Both the position numbers and the translations under genes were made by a program. The notes beneath the pieces are model-generated. The model ran no database searches. It saw only the letters and a program-made list of their open reading frames with translations, and was not told where the DNA came from. Below are positions 31,561-37,900 of a DNA stretch of 37,900 nucleotides, piece by piece. The stretch is from Alphaproteobacteria bacterium (lineage in GTDB: Bacteria > Pseudomonadota > Alphaproteobacteria > Micavibrionales > UBA2020). Location of the stretch: contig SCTB01000024.1 in NCBI GenBank assembly GCA_004297545.1, forward strand, positions 1 through 37,900, given 5' to 3'. Within the stretch, counting starts at the first letter, position 1. The number at the start of each line of letters is the position of its first letter.

Positions 31561-32549
31561 TTCACCCTTCCCGGCGCCAGCGTCGCGATGACGGGAAAAT
31601 GGTCGCTGCCGATATCGGGGCCGAGGCGGTAGTCCGTCACCGCGATATTGTCGCTGACCAGCGTGTGATCAATCGGGATGCGCATGAAAAAGGGTAGAAA
31701 CGTGGGCCAGCTTAAAAACAGGCCCCGGCCCGCCCGCGCGTTCCTCATGCCGGGGAGGGCATGCGTAAACCGCTGCAGCGCGGGGCACCAGGGGCTCGCG
31801 TTCAGGTCGCCCAAAACGACGAGATTCTGCGGAGCGCCTGTCTGATACCTCTTCTCGACACCCGTAAAGGAGGCGTCCCTGATTTCCACCCCATGCAGCG
31901 GGTTCATCGTATGAAGGGCGACGAACTCGATTTTTTCTTTTCCCTGGCCGATGCCGAAAGCATAGCCGGGCATTGCGGCGTTCTTCAGGTTCAGCACCTG
32001 CAAATTCTCAAGCGGCGCTTTTGACAGCAGGGCAAGTCCGTCGGCCCACTGGTTCTCCGGCATGATATTCTGGTATGGGTAATCCGCCTTCATCGCTCTC
32101 AGCACCTTTGCGAAGGCCGAGTTTGTTTCCATGACAAAGATGATGTCGGGCTTCTCCTGCGCGACGAGCGCCTGAAAGGCCGCGGGCCGGGTATTCAGGT
32201 AAAGGATATTTGTCTGCAGTATCTTCAGCGGCTTGCCTGTGGCAGTTTCCGGTGCGCGGGAAAGCGGCAGATAGGGGGCGAGCACCGCAATGTTCGCAAG
32301 AAAAGCCAGCGCCAGAATGATCTTCGTCTCGCGCCCCGTCTCCAGCGGATAAAAACTCCACCCCAGCAGAATGACGCTCGCGATCAGGTACTGCAGGGCG
32401 AAGTGGCTGGGCAGATCCATAGACGGGGGTGCAAGGCCGGGCAAAGCCGCCGGCAGGCTCAGCGCAAACAAAAAGAATGCGCCCGCAAAAGTTATCGAGC
32501 GCAGGGCGGCATTGAACCGGTCAACAGGGGCTTGGCCTTTAGCATCCAT
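31557..32549 (-). CDS. Membrane-anchored EEP-fold hydrolase, tandem copy 2
   Basis: 330 residues, paralogue of the next gene on this strand. Three N-terminal hydrophobic segments (about 16-38, 50-66, 72-92), then LKILQTNILYLNTRP, PDIIFVMETNSAF (Glu), ALHTMNPL, VLGDLNASPWCP, IPIDHTLVSDN and DIGSDHFP. RNARAGRGLFLSWPTFLPFFMRIPIDHTLVS lines up with RNAREGRGINTTWPACLPFLFRIPIDHVLVS of the other copy, and motif spacing is the same. Both catalytic sets look complete, so both may be active. A GAGG lies one base before the ATG, so the ribosome site is unusually close. Confidence 0.82.
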   Translation of the reverse strand: MDAKGQAPVDRFNAALRSITFAGAFFLFALSLPAALPGLAPPSMDLPSHFALQYLIASVILLGWSFYPLETGRETKIILALAFLANIAVLAPYLPLSRAPETATGKPLKILQTNILYLNTRPAAFQALVAQEKPDIIFVMETNSAFAKVLRAMKADYPYQNIMPENQWADGLALLSKAPLENLQVLNLKNAAMPGYAFGIGQGKEKIEFVALHTMNPLHGVEIRDASFTGVEKRYQTGAPQNLVVLGDLNASPWCPALQRFTHALPGMRNARAGRGLFLSWPTFLPFFMRIPIDHTLVSDNIAVTDYRLGPDIGSDHFPVIATLAPGRVK

Positions 32550-32624
32550 GCCTCATGTATAAAGCCAATTGCCCTATCCATCAAGTTGTGGGGCGAACCA
32601 ATCGGCTGGTCAACGGGCTTAGAC

Positions 32625-33260
32625 CTAGCTCGACGGCCCTGGCGATCTGGGCGCGGGAACCTGCTGCAGGGTGCGGCCATAGCCGGTTTCTACCTTCAGC
32701 TCGGTGCCCCAGCCGCCGGCTTCGATACCGCCGTTGGCCCGGATGGTCACCTTGTTGCCGATCGTTCCGTCCACCTTGACGGCGGGATGCGTGTCGCCGG
32801 GGAAGGCGAGACCGTCGATAACGGTGCGATGGCCGGTATGCACCATCGGCATCATGACTTTGCCCACCATCATGAAGGTCGTGTAGGTATAGCTTTCCTG
32901 GTGCGTGCGCACCGGCATCTGCACGTCGATTTTCGTTTCCGCGCCGACGTTGCCGGTCACTTCAAGGCGGCCGTTCTCGATGCTGATCTCCGTATTCGCC
33001 GGCACGTCGCCGCGGATGGTGACGGGGCCGCTGTAGCTATAGGCGTTCTTTGACTGCAGGCTGGCGCCGTCGATGGTCAGGTGTTTCTGCGCGGCTGCGC
33101 CGTCGAACATGGCCTCCACGACGGTCGTCCCCTGCAATCCGGGATCCTGCCCCAGCTGGTGCCCGGGGTACCCGCAGGCGGCCAAAAACACCATCGACAG
33201 ACAGCACAAGGCAATGCCGATCCTCTTTGAGGCTCGGCGGAAGGCGTCTCGGATGCCCAT
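32625..33260 (-). CDS. Lipoprotein with beta-rich C-terminal domain
   Basis: 211 residues. Lipobox MVFLAAC (Cys29) in a signal sequence marks an outer- or inner-membrane lipoprotein. The mature part alternates short strands: TTVVEAMFDG, SYSGPVTIRGDVPANTEISIENGRLEVTGNVGAETKIDVQMPV, then a Met-rich insert (YTTFMMVGKVMMPMVH), then DGTIGNKVTIRANGGIEAGGWGTELKVETGYG. The repeating strand-turn pattern recalls the adhesin-like beta-solenoid DUF3060/DUF4097 type, without a clear match. About 75 bases separate it from the downstream EEP gene. Function unknown. Confidence 0.72.
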   Translation of the reverse strand: MGIRDAFRRASKRIGIALCCLSMVFLAACGYPGHQLGQDPGLQGTTVVEAMFDGAAAQKHLTIDGASLQSKNAYSYSGPVTIRGDVPANTEISIENGRLEVTGNVGAETKIDVQMPVRTHQESYTYTTFMMVGKVMMPMVHTGHRTVIDGLAFPGDTHPAVKVDGTIGNKVTIRANGGIEAGGWGTELKVETGYGRTLQQVPAPRSPGPSS

Positions 33261-33286
33261 CTAACAACCTTTCTGTTGATAGATAA

Positions 33287-33314
33287 AGCCTAGCGAATCT
33301 GCGCCAATCGTCAA
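33287..33314 (-). promoter_or_regulatory. Candidate promoter of the lipoprotein gene
   Basis: On the minus strand, TTGACG (33314-33309), 16 bases, TAGGCT (33292-33287), about 27 bases before the ATG at 33260. The -35 is good and the -10 weak. Confidence 0.3.
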
Positions 33315-33434
33315 CGGAATCCGGATATTCGCCTGAAATACCGCCTTTTTTCGGCTGTGTTTGCGAATTTTTCGCAAAGGCCCGGAAGGCCTTGCAGGTG
33401 CTTTAGCTGCCCGGCGTTTTCGCGGGGCGTCTTG

Positions 33435-33452
33435 CAGGCGCTCATGCGCCTG
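33435..33452. repeat. Perfect hairpin in the 33261-33508 gap
   Basis: CAGGCGC (33435-33441), TCAT, GCGCCTG (33446-33452). It lies downstream of the Ser/Thr-rich gene on the minus strand but lacks a T-run on either side, so a Rho-type or structural role is possible. The rest of this gap is GC-rich, with the near direct repeat CTTGCAGG(T/C)GCT and no credible gene. Confidence 0.35.
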
Positions 33453-33508
33453 TCTTCGGGCAGGGCGGGCGCGCGAAGGACAGCGGAATGAAAACCAGCC
33501 CCGAGTTT

Positions 33509-34036
33509 CTAATGCACGACGCTGGTGCTGCCGCCCTGGCCCGAGGCGACGCTGGCGCTTGAGGAAGAGCTGCTGGACGCGCCCGTGACGCTGTCGCTGC
33601 TGTCGCGCGACCAGGCGACGCTGCCGGTGGTCCTGTTGTTCGCCGTCGTGGAAACGCTTTCGGTCACCGTCCAGCCGGTCACGCTCGTGCTGTTGTCGGT
33701 GCGGCCGGTGACGCTGGTATTTGATTTCTGGCCAGCGGCGATGCTGTCGGCCGTCGTCTGGTTGAAAGCGACGCTGGATGAGTTCGCATTGATGGCCTGG
33801 CCGCCTCCGGCAACGCCGCCCGCGGCTGCGTTGCTGGCGGCGATTGTGGCGGCTTGGGTGCGCGTGATCCGCACCGACCCTGGCTTCAGGTTGCTCGGCA
33901 TGCCGGGCGGGCAGGCGGTGATGGCGGGGCCGTTCTGGCAGAGTACGGTGGCGTAGGTCGGGTTATCGGCCGAAGCTGCCGGGGCCAATATTGTTATGGC
34001 GGCAAAACTAAGCGCGGCGAAAACGATCTTTTTCAT
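33509..34036 (-). CDS. Exported Ser/Thr-rich low-complexity protein
   Basis: 175 residues. Signal peptide with cleavage after ASA (about 23). The mature N-terminal part has two Cys (LCQNGPAITACPPG), probably a disulfide, and LKPGSVRITRTQAATIAASNAAAGG. From about residue 85 the protein is very rich in Ser, Thr, Asn and Val, with imperfect repeats TSVTGRTDNS, TSVTGWTVTES, TTGSVAWSRDSSDSVTGASSS, ending in a Ser tract. It reads as a surface or secreted low-complexity protein; the repeats could stack as beta strands, but I see no known family. The Ser codons vary, so it is not a simple DNA repeat expansion. Confidence 0.7.
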   Translation of the reverse strand: MKKIVFAALSFAAITILAPAASADNPTYATVLCQNGPAITACPPGMPSNLKPGSVRITRTQAATIAASNAAAGGVAGGGQAINANSSSVAFNQTTADSIAAGQKSNTSVTGRTDNSTSVTGWTVTESVSTTANNRTTGSVAWSRDSSDSVTGASSSSSSSASVASGQGGSTSVVH

Positions 34037-34074
34037 GGCGAACCTTCCCTGAACCTCGGGCTAAAACACCACGT

Positions 34075-34103
34075 ATAATGTATTATGTAATATAAAAAGT
34101 CAA
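34075..34103 (-). promoter_or_regulatory. Candidate promoter of the Ser/Thr-rich gene
   Basis: Minus strand TTGACT (34103-34098), 17 bases, CATTAT (34080-34075). It sits just beyond the icd terminator and about 40 bases before the ATG. A small dyad ATAAT-GT-ATTAT covers 34075-34086. Confidence 0.4.
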
Positions 34104-34118
34104 GCAGTTTATGGCATG

Positions 34119-34143
34119 AAAAAGGGGCCCTGCGGCCCCTTTT
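34119..34143 (-). terminator. Rho-independent terminator of icd
   Basis: AAAAGGGGCC (34120-34129), loop CTGC, GGCCCCTTTT (34134-34143): a strong 10-bp stem. On the minus strand a run of five T follows (bases 34123-34119), ending the icd transcript about 30 bases after its stop codon. Confidence 0.8.
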
Positions 34144-34171
34144 CCCTGAATGAATTCAATCACTCCTTCAG

Positions 34172-35395
34172 CTAAGCCGCCTTGCGCATGGCGACATTGA
34201 GGTTCTGGATGAGTTTGTCCATGAACTGCTCGGTCGTCAGGTGCGGCTGTTTTTCGCCGATGAGAAGCGCGAGGTCTTTCGTCATGTCGCCCGCTTCGAC
34301 GGTGGCGACGCAGACGCGTTCCAGCGTGTTGGCGAAGTTCACGACATCGGGCGTGTTGTCGAACTTGCCGCGATACTTCAGCCCTTGCGTCCAGGCGAAG
34401 ATCGAGGCGATCGGGTTGGTCGAGGTCGGCTTGCCCTGCTGGTGCAGGCGGTAGTGCCGCGTGACCGTGCCGTGCGCGGCTTCCGTTTCGACCGTCTTGC
34501 CGTCGGGCGTGAGCAGCACCGAGGTCATCAGGCCGAGAGAGCCGAAGCCCTGAGCCACGGAATCCGACTGCACGTCGCCGTCGTAGTTCTTGCAGGCCCA
34601 CAGGAATCCGCCTTCCCACTTCATGGCGGAAGCCACCATGTCGTCGATGAGGCGGTGTTCGTAGGTGAGGCCGGCCTTGTCGAAGGCTGCTTTGAACTCG
34701 GTGTCGAAAATGCGCTGGAAGATGTCCTTGAAGTCGCCGTCATAGGCTTTCAGGATCGTGTTCTTGGTCGACATGTAGACGGGGTATTTGCGCTGCAACC
34801 CGTAGTTCAGGCAGGCGCGCGCGAAGCCTTCGATGCTCTCCGTCGTGTTGTACATGCCCATGGCGACGCCGGGGCCCTCGAAGTTGTGGACTTCCCAGGT
34901 CTGCTTTTCGCCGCCGCCCGCGGGTTCGAACACCATGGTCAGCTTGCCGGGGCCCTTGATTTTCACGTCCGTCGCGCGGTACTGGTCGCCGAAAGCGTGA
35001 CGGCCGATGACGATGGGCTTGGTCCAGGTGGTGACCAGGCGCGGCACGTTCTTGCAGATGATGGGCTCGCGGAACACGGTGCCGTTCAGGATATTGCGGA
35101 TCGTGCCGTTGGGCGACTTCCACATTTTCTTCAGGTTGAATTCCTTCACGCGCGCTTCGTCGGGCGTGATCGTCGCGCATTTGACGCCGACGCCGTATTT
35201 CTTGATCGCGTTCGCGGCGTCGACCGTGATTTTGTCGTCAGTGCGGTCGCGGTTTTCGATGGACAAATCACATGAAACCAGTTCCACGTCCAGATAGGGC
35301 GTGATCATGCGCGCGATGATCATGTCCCAGATGATGCGCGTCATTTCGTCGCCGTTCATCTCGACCAGCGGCGTTTTTACCTTGATCTTACTCAT
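34172..35395 (-). CDS. icd: NADP-dependent isocitrate dehydrogenase, dimeric type
   Basis: 407 residues. Converts isocitrate to 2-oxoglutarate in the TCA cycle with NADPH formation. The start [21 protein letters not shown], then [14 protein letters not shown], the substrate loop [45 protein letters not shown], and the C-terminal [24 protein letters not shown] and [31 protein letters not shown], are those of the homodimeric, eukaryotic-like NADP enzyme common in alphaproteobacteria, not the E. coli type. It overlaps the upstream Sel1-type gene by eight bases. AAGGAG is ten bases before the ATG. A strong terminator follows. Confidence 0.97.
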   Translation of the reverse strand: MSKIKVKTPLVEMNGDEMTRIIWDMIIARMITPYLDVELVSCDLSIENRDRTDDKITVDAANAIKKYGVGVKCATITPDEARVKEFNLKKMWKSPNGTIRNILNGTVFREPIICKNVPRLVTTWTKPIVIGRHAFGDQYRATDVKIKGPGKLTMVFEPAGGGEKQTWEVHNFEGPGVAMGMYNTTESIEGFARACLNYGLQRKYPVYMSTKNTILKAYDGDFKDIFQRIFDTEFKAAFDKAGLTYEHRLIDDMVASAMKWEGGFLWACKNYDGDVQSDSVAQGFGSLGLMTSVLLTPDGKTVETEAAHGTVTRHYRLHQQGKPTSTNPIASIFAWTQGLKYRGKFDNTPDVVNFANTLERVCVATVEAGDMTKDLALLIGEKQPHLTTEQFMDKLIQNLNVAMRKAA

Positions 35396-36035
35396 TGTAG
35401 TGATGCTCCTTCCTTGGTGTTTCCGGTGTCTCCGGCGTGTCCTTCACGGCCGTTTTTTCGTCTTTCTTTTCAGGCTTGTTTTTTTCGCCCAGGTCCGGCG
35501 GCGGCAGGGTCTCGCGCGCCAATTTCTCGCTCTGCAGGATGATGCGCATGGCCTCCGTCTGGCCGGCCAGCCATTTCTTCGCGCCGTCCTTCGCTTCCCT
35601 GACCGCGCCCTTCGACAGGCTGAGGCCTAAGCGTTGCAGTTCGGATTTCGACCAGGCCGCCTCGCGCCGGCTGCCATGGTCGGCATTCAGCGTGTACCAC
35701 TGATAGGCGCCGATGTAATCCCGGCTGCGCTTGGCCAGCGCGGCCAGACGAATGAAGGAGGCCGTATAGCCGTGCCGCGCGGAGACTTCGAACCAGTAGC
35801 GCGCCTTGACGCGGTTCCGGGCCAGGCCGCCCTTCCCCTTGCTGTAGAGGTCGCCCAGGATGAACTGCGCGCGCGCGTCGCCGCCCGCCGCCAGCGTCAT
35901 CAGGTCGCTCATCGGATGCTCGTCATCCTTGTTGAGCTTGATGTAAACGGGATCTTCCTGATAGCGCACGCCCGCCGCCTGCGCCGCGGCGCAGATCGAA
36001 AGGCAGAGCAGGGCGAGAAGAAAAATCCGTTTCAT
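35388..36035 (-). CDS. Exported Sel1-repeat protein upstream of icd
   Basis: 215 residues with a cleavable signal peptide (hydrophobic 4-18, cleavage after AQA near 20). Two or three Sel1-like units follow (about 40-115): [79 protein letters not shown]. The C-terminus is charged and Pro/Lys/Glu-rich, probably disordered. Its first codon overlaps the DUF2794 stop (ATGA), and its last bases overlap the icd start, so three genes form one coupled unit. Role unknown. Confidence 0.75.
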   Translation of the reverse strand: MKRIFLLALLCLSICAAAQAAGVRYQEDPVYIKLNKDDEHPMSDLMTLAAGGDARAQFILGDLYSKGKGGLARNRVKARYWFEVSARHGYTASFIRLAALAKRSRDYIGAYQWYTLNADHGSRREAAWSKSELQRLGLSLSKGAVREAKDGAKKWLAGQTEAMRIILQSEKLARETLPPPDLGEKNKPEKKDEKTAVKDTPETPETPRKEHHYNE

Positions 36036-36349
36036 TGCTGTTCTTCAAAAACTGCCAGCACGTCGCTTAGGGACGAGCTTTGCTTCAGGGTCTTATTACC
36101 CGAATATACCGCATATTGCGAGGGTTTTAGGAAGCTGCGCGACGGGATTTTGGCGATCGCGAACAACGGGTTTTCCTGCGCCGAGCGGTAGACCGAAAAT
36201 ACCGCCATGTCCGGCAGGCTGTCGATGGCATAATCGCGCCATTCGCCGCGTTTGACCCGCTCGCCGTAAACGCCCAGGATGAGGCTCAGCTCCCCCTTGC
36301 TGAAGGTGGCCTTGCCGGCGCGCAGTCTGTCGCGAAAATAAAGGAGCAT
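36032..36349 (-). CDS. DUF2794 family protein
   Basis: 105 residues from ATG 36349; the frame continues upstream to 36436, but that part runs into the divergent gene's leader and does not fit the family. The core LYFRDRLRAGKATFSKGELSLILGVYGERVKRGEWRDYAIDSLPDMAVFSVYRSAQENPLFAIAKIPSRSFLKPSQYAVYSGNKTLKQSSSLSDVLAVFE follows the DUF2794 pattern (F-x-x-x-EL-x-x-IL-x-x-YG, GEWRDYAID, AVFS). The family is small, nearly alphaproteobacterial, and of unknown function. First gene of the unit ending in icd. Confidence 0.8.
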   Translation of the reverse strand: MLLYFRDRLRAGKATFSKGELSLILGVYGERVKRGEWRDYAIDSLPDMAVFSVYRSAQENPLFAIAKIPSRSFLKPSQYAVYSGNKTLKQSSSLSDVLAVFEEQQ

Positions 36350-36434
36350 GTTCCGTAAATAATCCCTTGAAATGCATGCAGGGCATTCTAAGCTCAAAGC
36401 CGCCGAAAAGGAAGGTTTTAAAGGAGATTTCACC

Positions 36435-36998
36435 ATGCCCCCTGTCCAGACCCCCGCGCTTCAGACCGGCTCCAAACCCCATGATTTCAGGCTCAAAGGC
36501 GTCGATGGGAAGACTTATACGCTCAAAGACGTGATGGGGCCGAAGGGCACTCTGGTTATGTTTATCTGCAATCATTGCCCCTTTGTGAAAACCATCGCCC
36601 CGCGGCTGGCGGACGACATGAAAGCGCTGCAGGCAAAAGGCATCGGCGTAATCGGCATCATGCCCAACGACGTGACGACGCATCCGGAAGATTCGTTTGA
36701 AAACATGCAAAAGTTCGCGAAAGCGAACGGGTTTACCTTTCCCTACGTAATCGACGAAACGCAGGACGTGGCAAAAGCCTATGGCGCGGTCTGCACGCCG
36801 GACTTCTTCGGCTACAACAAGTCGGGTGAATTGCAATATCGCGGCAGGCTCGACGCCGTGAACCCGTCAAAACCGGCCACGGCGGAGACGCGCAAGGAAC
36901 TGCTGGAGGCCATGACCCAAGTGGCGGAAACGGGCAAGGCCCCCGCCGACCAGATTCCGTCGATCGGCTGCGGCATCAAGTGGAAAAAGACGGGTTAA
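36435..36998 (+). CDS. Thioredoxin-fold (AhpC/TSA-like) protein
   Basis: 187 residues from ATG 36435, with AAGGAGATTTCACC upstream; the frame open from 36372 is not needed. The thioredoxin-fold core shows FRLKGVDGKTYTLKDVMGPKGTLVMFICNHCPFVKTIAPRLADDMKALQAKGIGVIGIMPND, with the CxxC pair in CNHCP. YVIDETQDVAKAYGAVCTPDFFGYNKSGELQYRGRLDA follows, including the cis-Pro CTPDFF site. This CNHCPFV subgroup of redoxin-like proteins has no established substrate. No signal peptide, so cytoplasmic. Its last four bases overlap the convergent gene's end. Confidence 0.88.
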   Translation: MPPVQTPALQTGSKPHDFRLKGVDGKTYTLKDVMGPKGTLVMFICNHCPFVKTIAPRLADDMKALQAKGIGVIGIMPNDVTTHPEDSFENMQKFAKANGFTFPYVIDETQDVAKAYGAVCTPDFFGYNKSGELQYRGRLDAVNPSKPATAETRKELLEAMTQVAETGKAPADQIPSIGCGIKWKKTG

Positions 36999-37597
36999 GG
37001 CGTTCTGCCAGGCGGGAGATTTTTCAGCGGCGGCTGTCGGATATCCGGATATCTTTTGACTGCATTGTCGACGCTTTCCGGCGTGACCCATTTATTGACG
37101 ATGGCCATCGTCATCGTGACGGCATCGCCGACGAAATAGCGCGTGGCGTATAAATCTCCTTTCGCGCCGGCCTTCAATGCGTCCGCCAGCTTCTCCAGCA
37201 TGACCGGGCCGTAATGCGAGGTCTCGCCGTCGAACCAGCCAGATTTTCTGCCGGGGTCGTCCCACAGCGTGACGATACGGCCTTCGGGGCGATCGTAGTA
37301 CGCGCCGGTGATATAGTCTTCATCGCCTTCCGGCTTTATTCCCGACAGCCGCGCATCCAGAACGATGGCCACTTTTTTCTCCAGCAGCGTGTCGAGGTGC
37401 CGCGTGCGCGTCCTCATCAGGATCGCGTGCAGCCGCATGCCGTAGTCGACGCTGGCGTCGCTGGAATGGCGCAGCGAGGCTTCGACAATCGCGGCGGCGA
37501 CGGGCCCCTTGCGCGCGTAGTCATCGGCGCTTTCAAGGTGCACGGCGCGGGAGAACGCATTGCGCAGGGCTGAATATATCTTGCGTGTAATCGCCAT
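36995..37597 (-). CDS. Unrecognised 200-residue protein
   Basis: 200 residues, minus strand. Mostly helical by inspection: IYSALRNAFSRAVHLESADDYARKGPVAAAIVEASLRH, YGMRLHAILMRTRTRHLDTLLEKKVAIVLDARLSGI, then a shorter polar stretch (EGDEDYITGAYYDRPEGRIVTLWDD), then YGPVMLEKLADALKAGAKGDLYATRYFVGDAVTMTMAIVNKWVTPESVDNAVKRYPD. No signal peptide or membrane helix. The predicted start at 37597 follows the end of the cut gene at the right edge by three bases, so the two are probably co-transcribed. I do not recognise a family. Confidence 0.65.
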   Translation of the reverse strand: MAITRKIYSALRNAFSRAVHLESADDYARKGPVAAAIVEASLRHSSDASVDYGMRLHAILMRTRTRHLDTLLEKKVAIVLDARLSGIKPEGDEDYITGAYYDRPEGRIVTLWDDPGRKSGWFDGETSHYGPVMLEKLADALKAGAKGDLYATRYFVGDAVTMTMAIVNKWVTPESVDNAVKRYPDIRQPPLKNLPPGRTP

Positions 37598-37600
37598 CGC

Positions 37601-37900
37601 TTAAGGGTTTCCGCCAAGCTTGGTCTTGATAAGGGCCGCCAGCGACTTCATCTCGCATTTCTCCAGCAGCTCGGCGTCTTTCGCGTCGAACTTTCCGTCG
37701 GGCAGCAGCGGCGCGAGTTCCGCGTCGGTGCCGACGCGGCGCGCGACCTGGAAGAAGATGTCCGCGTTCCTGACCGAGGCGAAAGCGCCGTCGCGGCCGA
37801 ACATGGCCTTCATCAGCTTTATCTGTTCCTTTTTCTCGTCATCCGTCGGGGCGGCGGCGAAGGCTTCGAGCTTGCCGGCCTTGTTGAAATGCTCCTTCAC
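37601..37900 (-). CDS. Unrecognised protein, cut by the right edge
   Basis: 99 codons visible, stop at 37601-37603. The frame runs to the last base of the window (the codon at 37900-37898 is GTG, which may be a start or an internal Val), so the gene is treated as partial. The visible part is acidic, helical and soluble: EAFAAAPTDDEKKEQIKLMKAMFGRDGAFASVRNADIFFQVARRVGTDAELAPLLPDGKFDAKDAELLEKCEMKSLAALIKTKLGG. No motif I can name. Three bases separate it from the next gene on this strand. Confidence 0.6.
   Translation of the reverse strand: MKEHFNKAGKLEAFAAAPTDDEKKEQIKLMKAMFGRDGAFASVRNADIFFQVARRVGTDAELAPLLPDGKFDAKDAELLEKCEMKSLAALIKTKLGGNP

Noticed and set aside
34241-35275. 344-codon plus-strand frame opposite icd
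   Set aside because: icd is certain; the other frame is a shadow.
1-37900. Genomic island or phage
   Set aside because: No integrase, transposase, tRNA, direct-repeat ends or phage genes seen; T4SS genes alone do not show mobility.

Overview
The window reads as chromosomal DNA of a motile, respiring alphaproteobacterium. GapR (DUF2312), a DUF2794 protein, a NadQ-type regulator beside nadABC, heme A synthase of the long CtaA/Cox15 type, dimeric NADP isocitrate dehydrogenase and RNase J all fit that group. A Micavibrio- or Rhodospirillales-like lineage is a guess. I found no transposase, integrase, tRNA, rRNA, CRISPR array or attachment site.

Layout. (1) 1-7593, plus strand: the left edge cuts a DotB/TraJ-type secretion ATPase, followed by icmT/traK, a periplasmic protein with two TcpQ-like domains, and four consecutive paralogous exported proteins of about 440-515 residues that I cannot assign to a known family. 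This looks like part of an I-type (Dot/Icm, IncI-like) type IV secretion locus carrying an undescribed four-gene cassette, and it is the most interesting part of the window. (2) 7764-9594: iscX and an RNase J-like nuclease. (3) 9601-12388, minus: a lipoprotein HExxH metallopeptidase and its exported paralogue, in which both zinc-binding histidines are replaced. (4) 12507-16714: flgL and flgK (minus), and an unrecognised 302-residue gene (plus). The shared flgK upstream region holds two divergent, near-identical sigma-54 (-24/-12) promoters. (5) 16774-19176: L,D-transpeptidase-like protein, gapR, Sel1-repeat protein. (6) 19193-24726: nadQ-like regulator, a convergent ankyrin gene, and nadA-nadB-nadC behind a promoter covered by three copies of a dyad element. 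(7) 24782-30259: thioesterase, a P-loop protein, then a tightly packed run of TSUP permease, heme A synthase, two small paralogous membrane proteins and an alpha/beta hydrolase with a very basic N-terminal tail. (8) 30282-34036, minus: a small membrane protein, two tandem membrane-anchored EEP-fold proteins, a lipoprotein and a Ser/Thr-rich exported protein. (9) 34172-37900: a DUF2794-Sel1-icd operon with overlapping reading frames, a thioredoxin-fold protein and two unrecognised genes, the last cut by the right edge.

Working together: nadQ-nadABC form a de novo NAD synthesis unit with its likely repressor; flgK/flgL and the 302-residue gene look like a sigma-54 flagellar regulon; the four-paralogue cassette probably supplies exported parts or cargo for the secretion system encoded at the left edge. 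Tandem duplication followed by divergence recurs in the window: the four paralogues, the peptidase pair, the EEP pair, the small membrane pair and two modules within FlgK.
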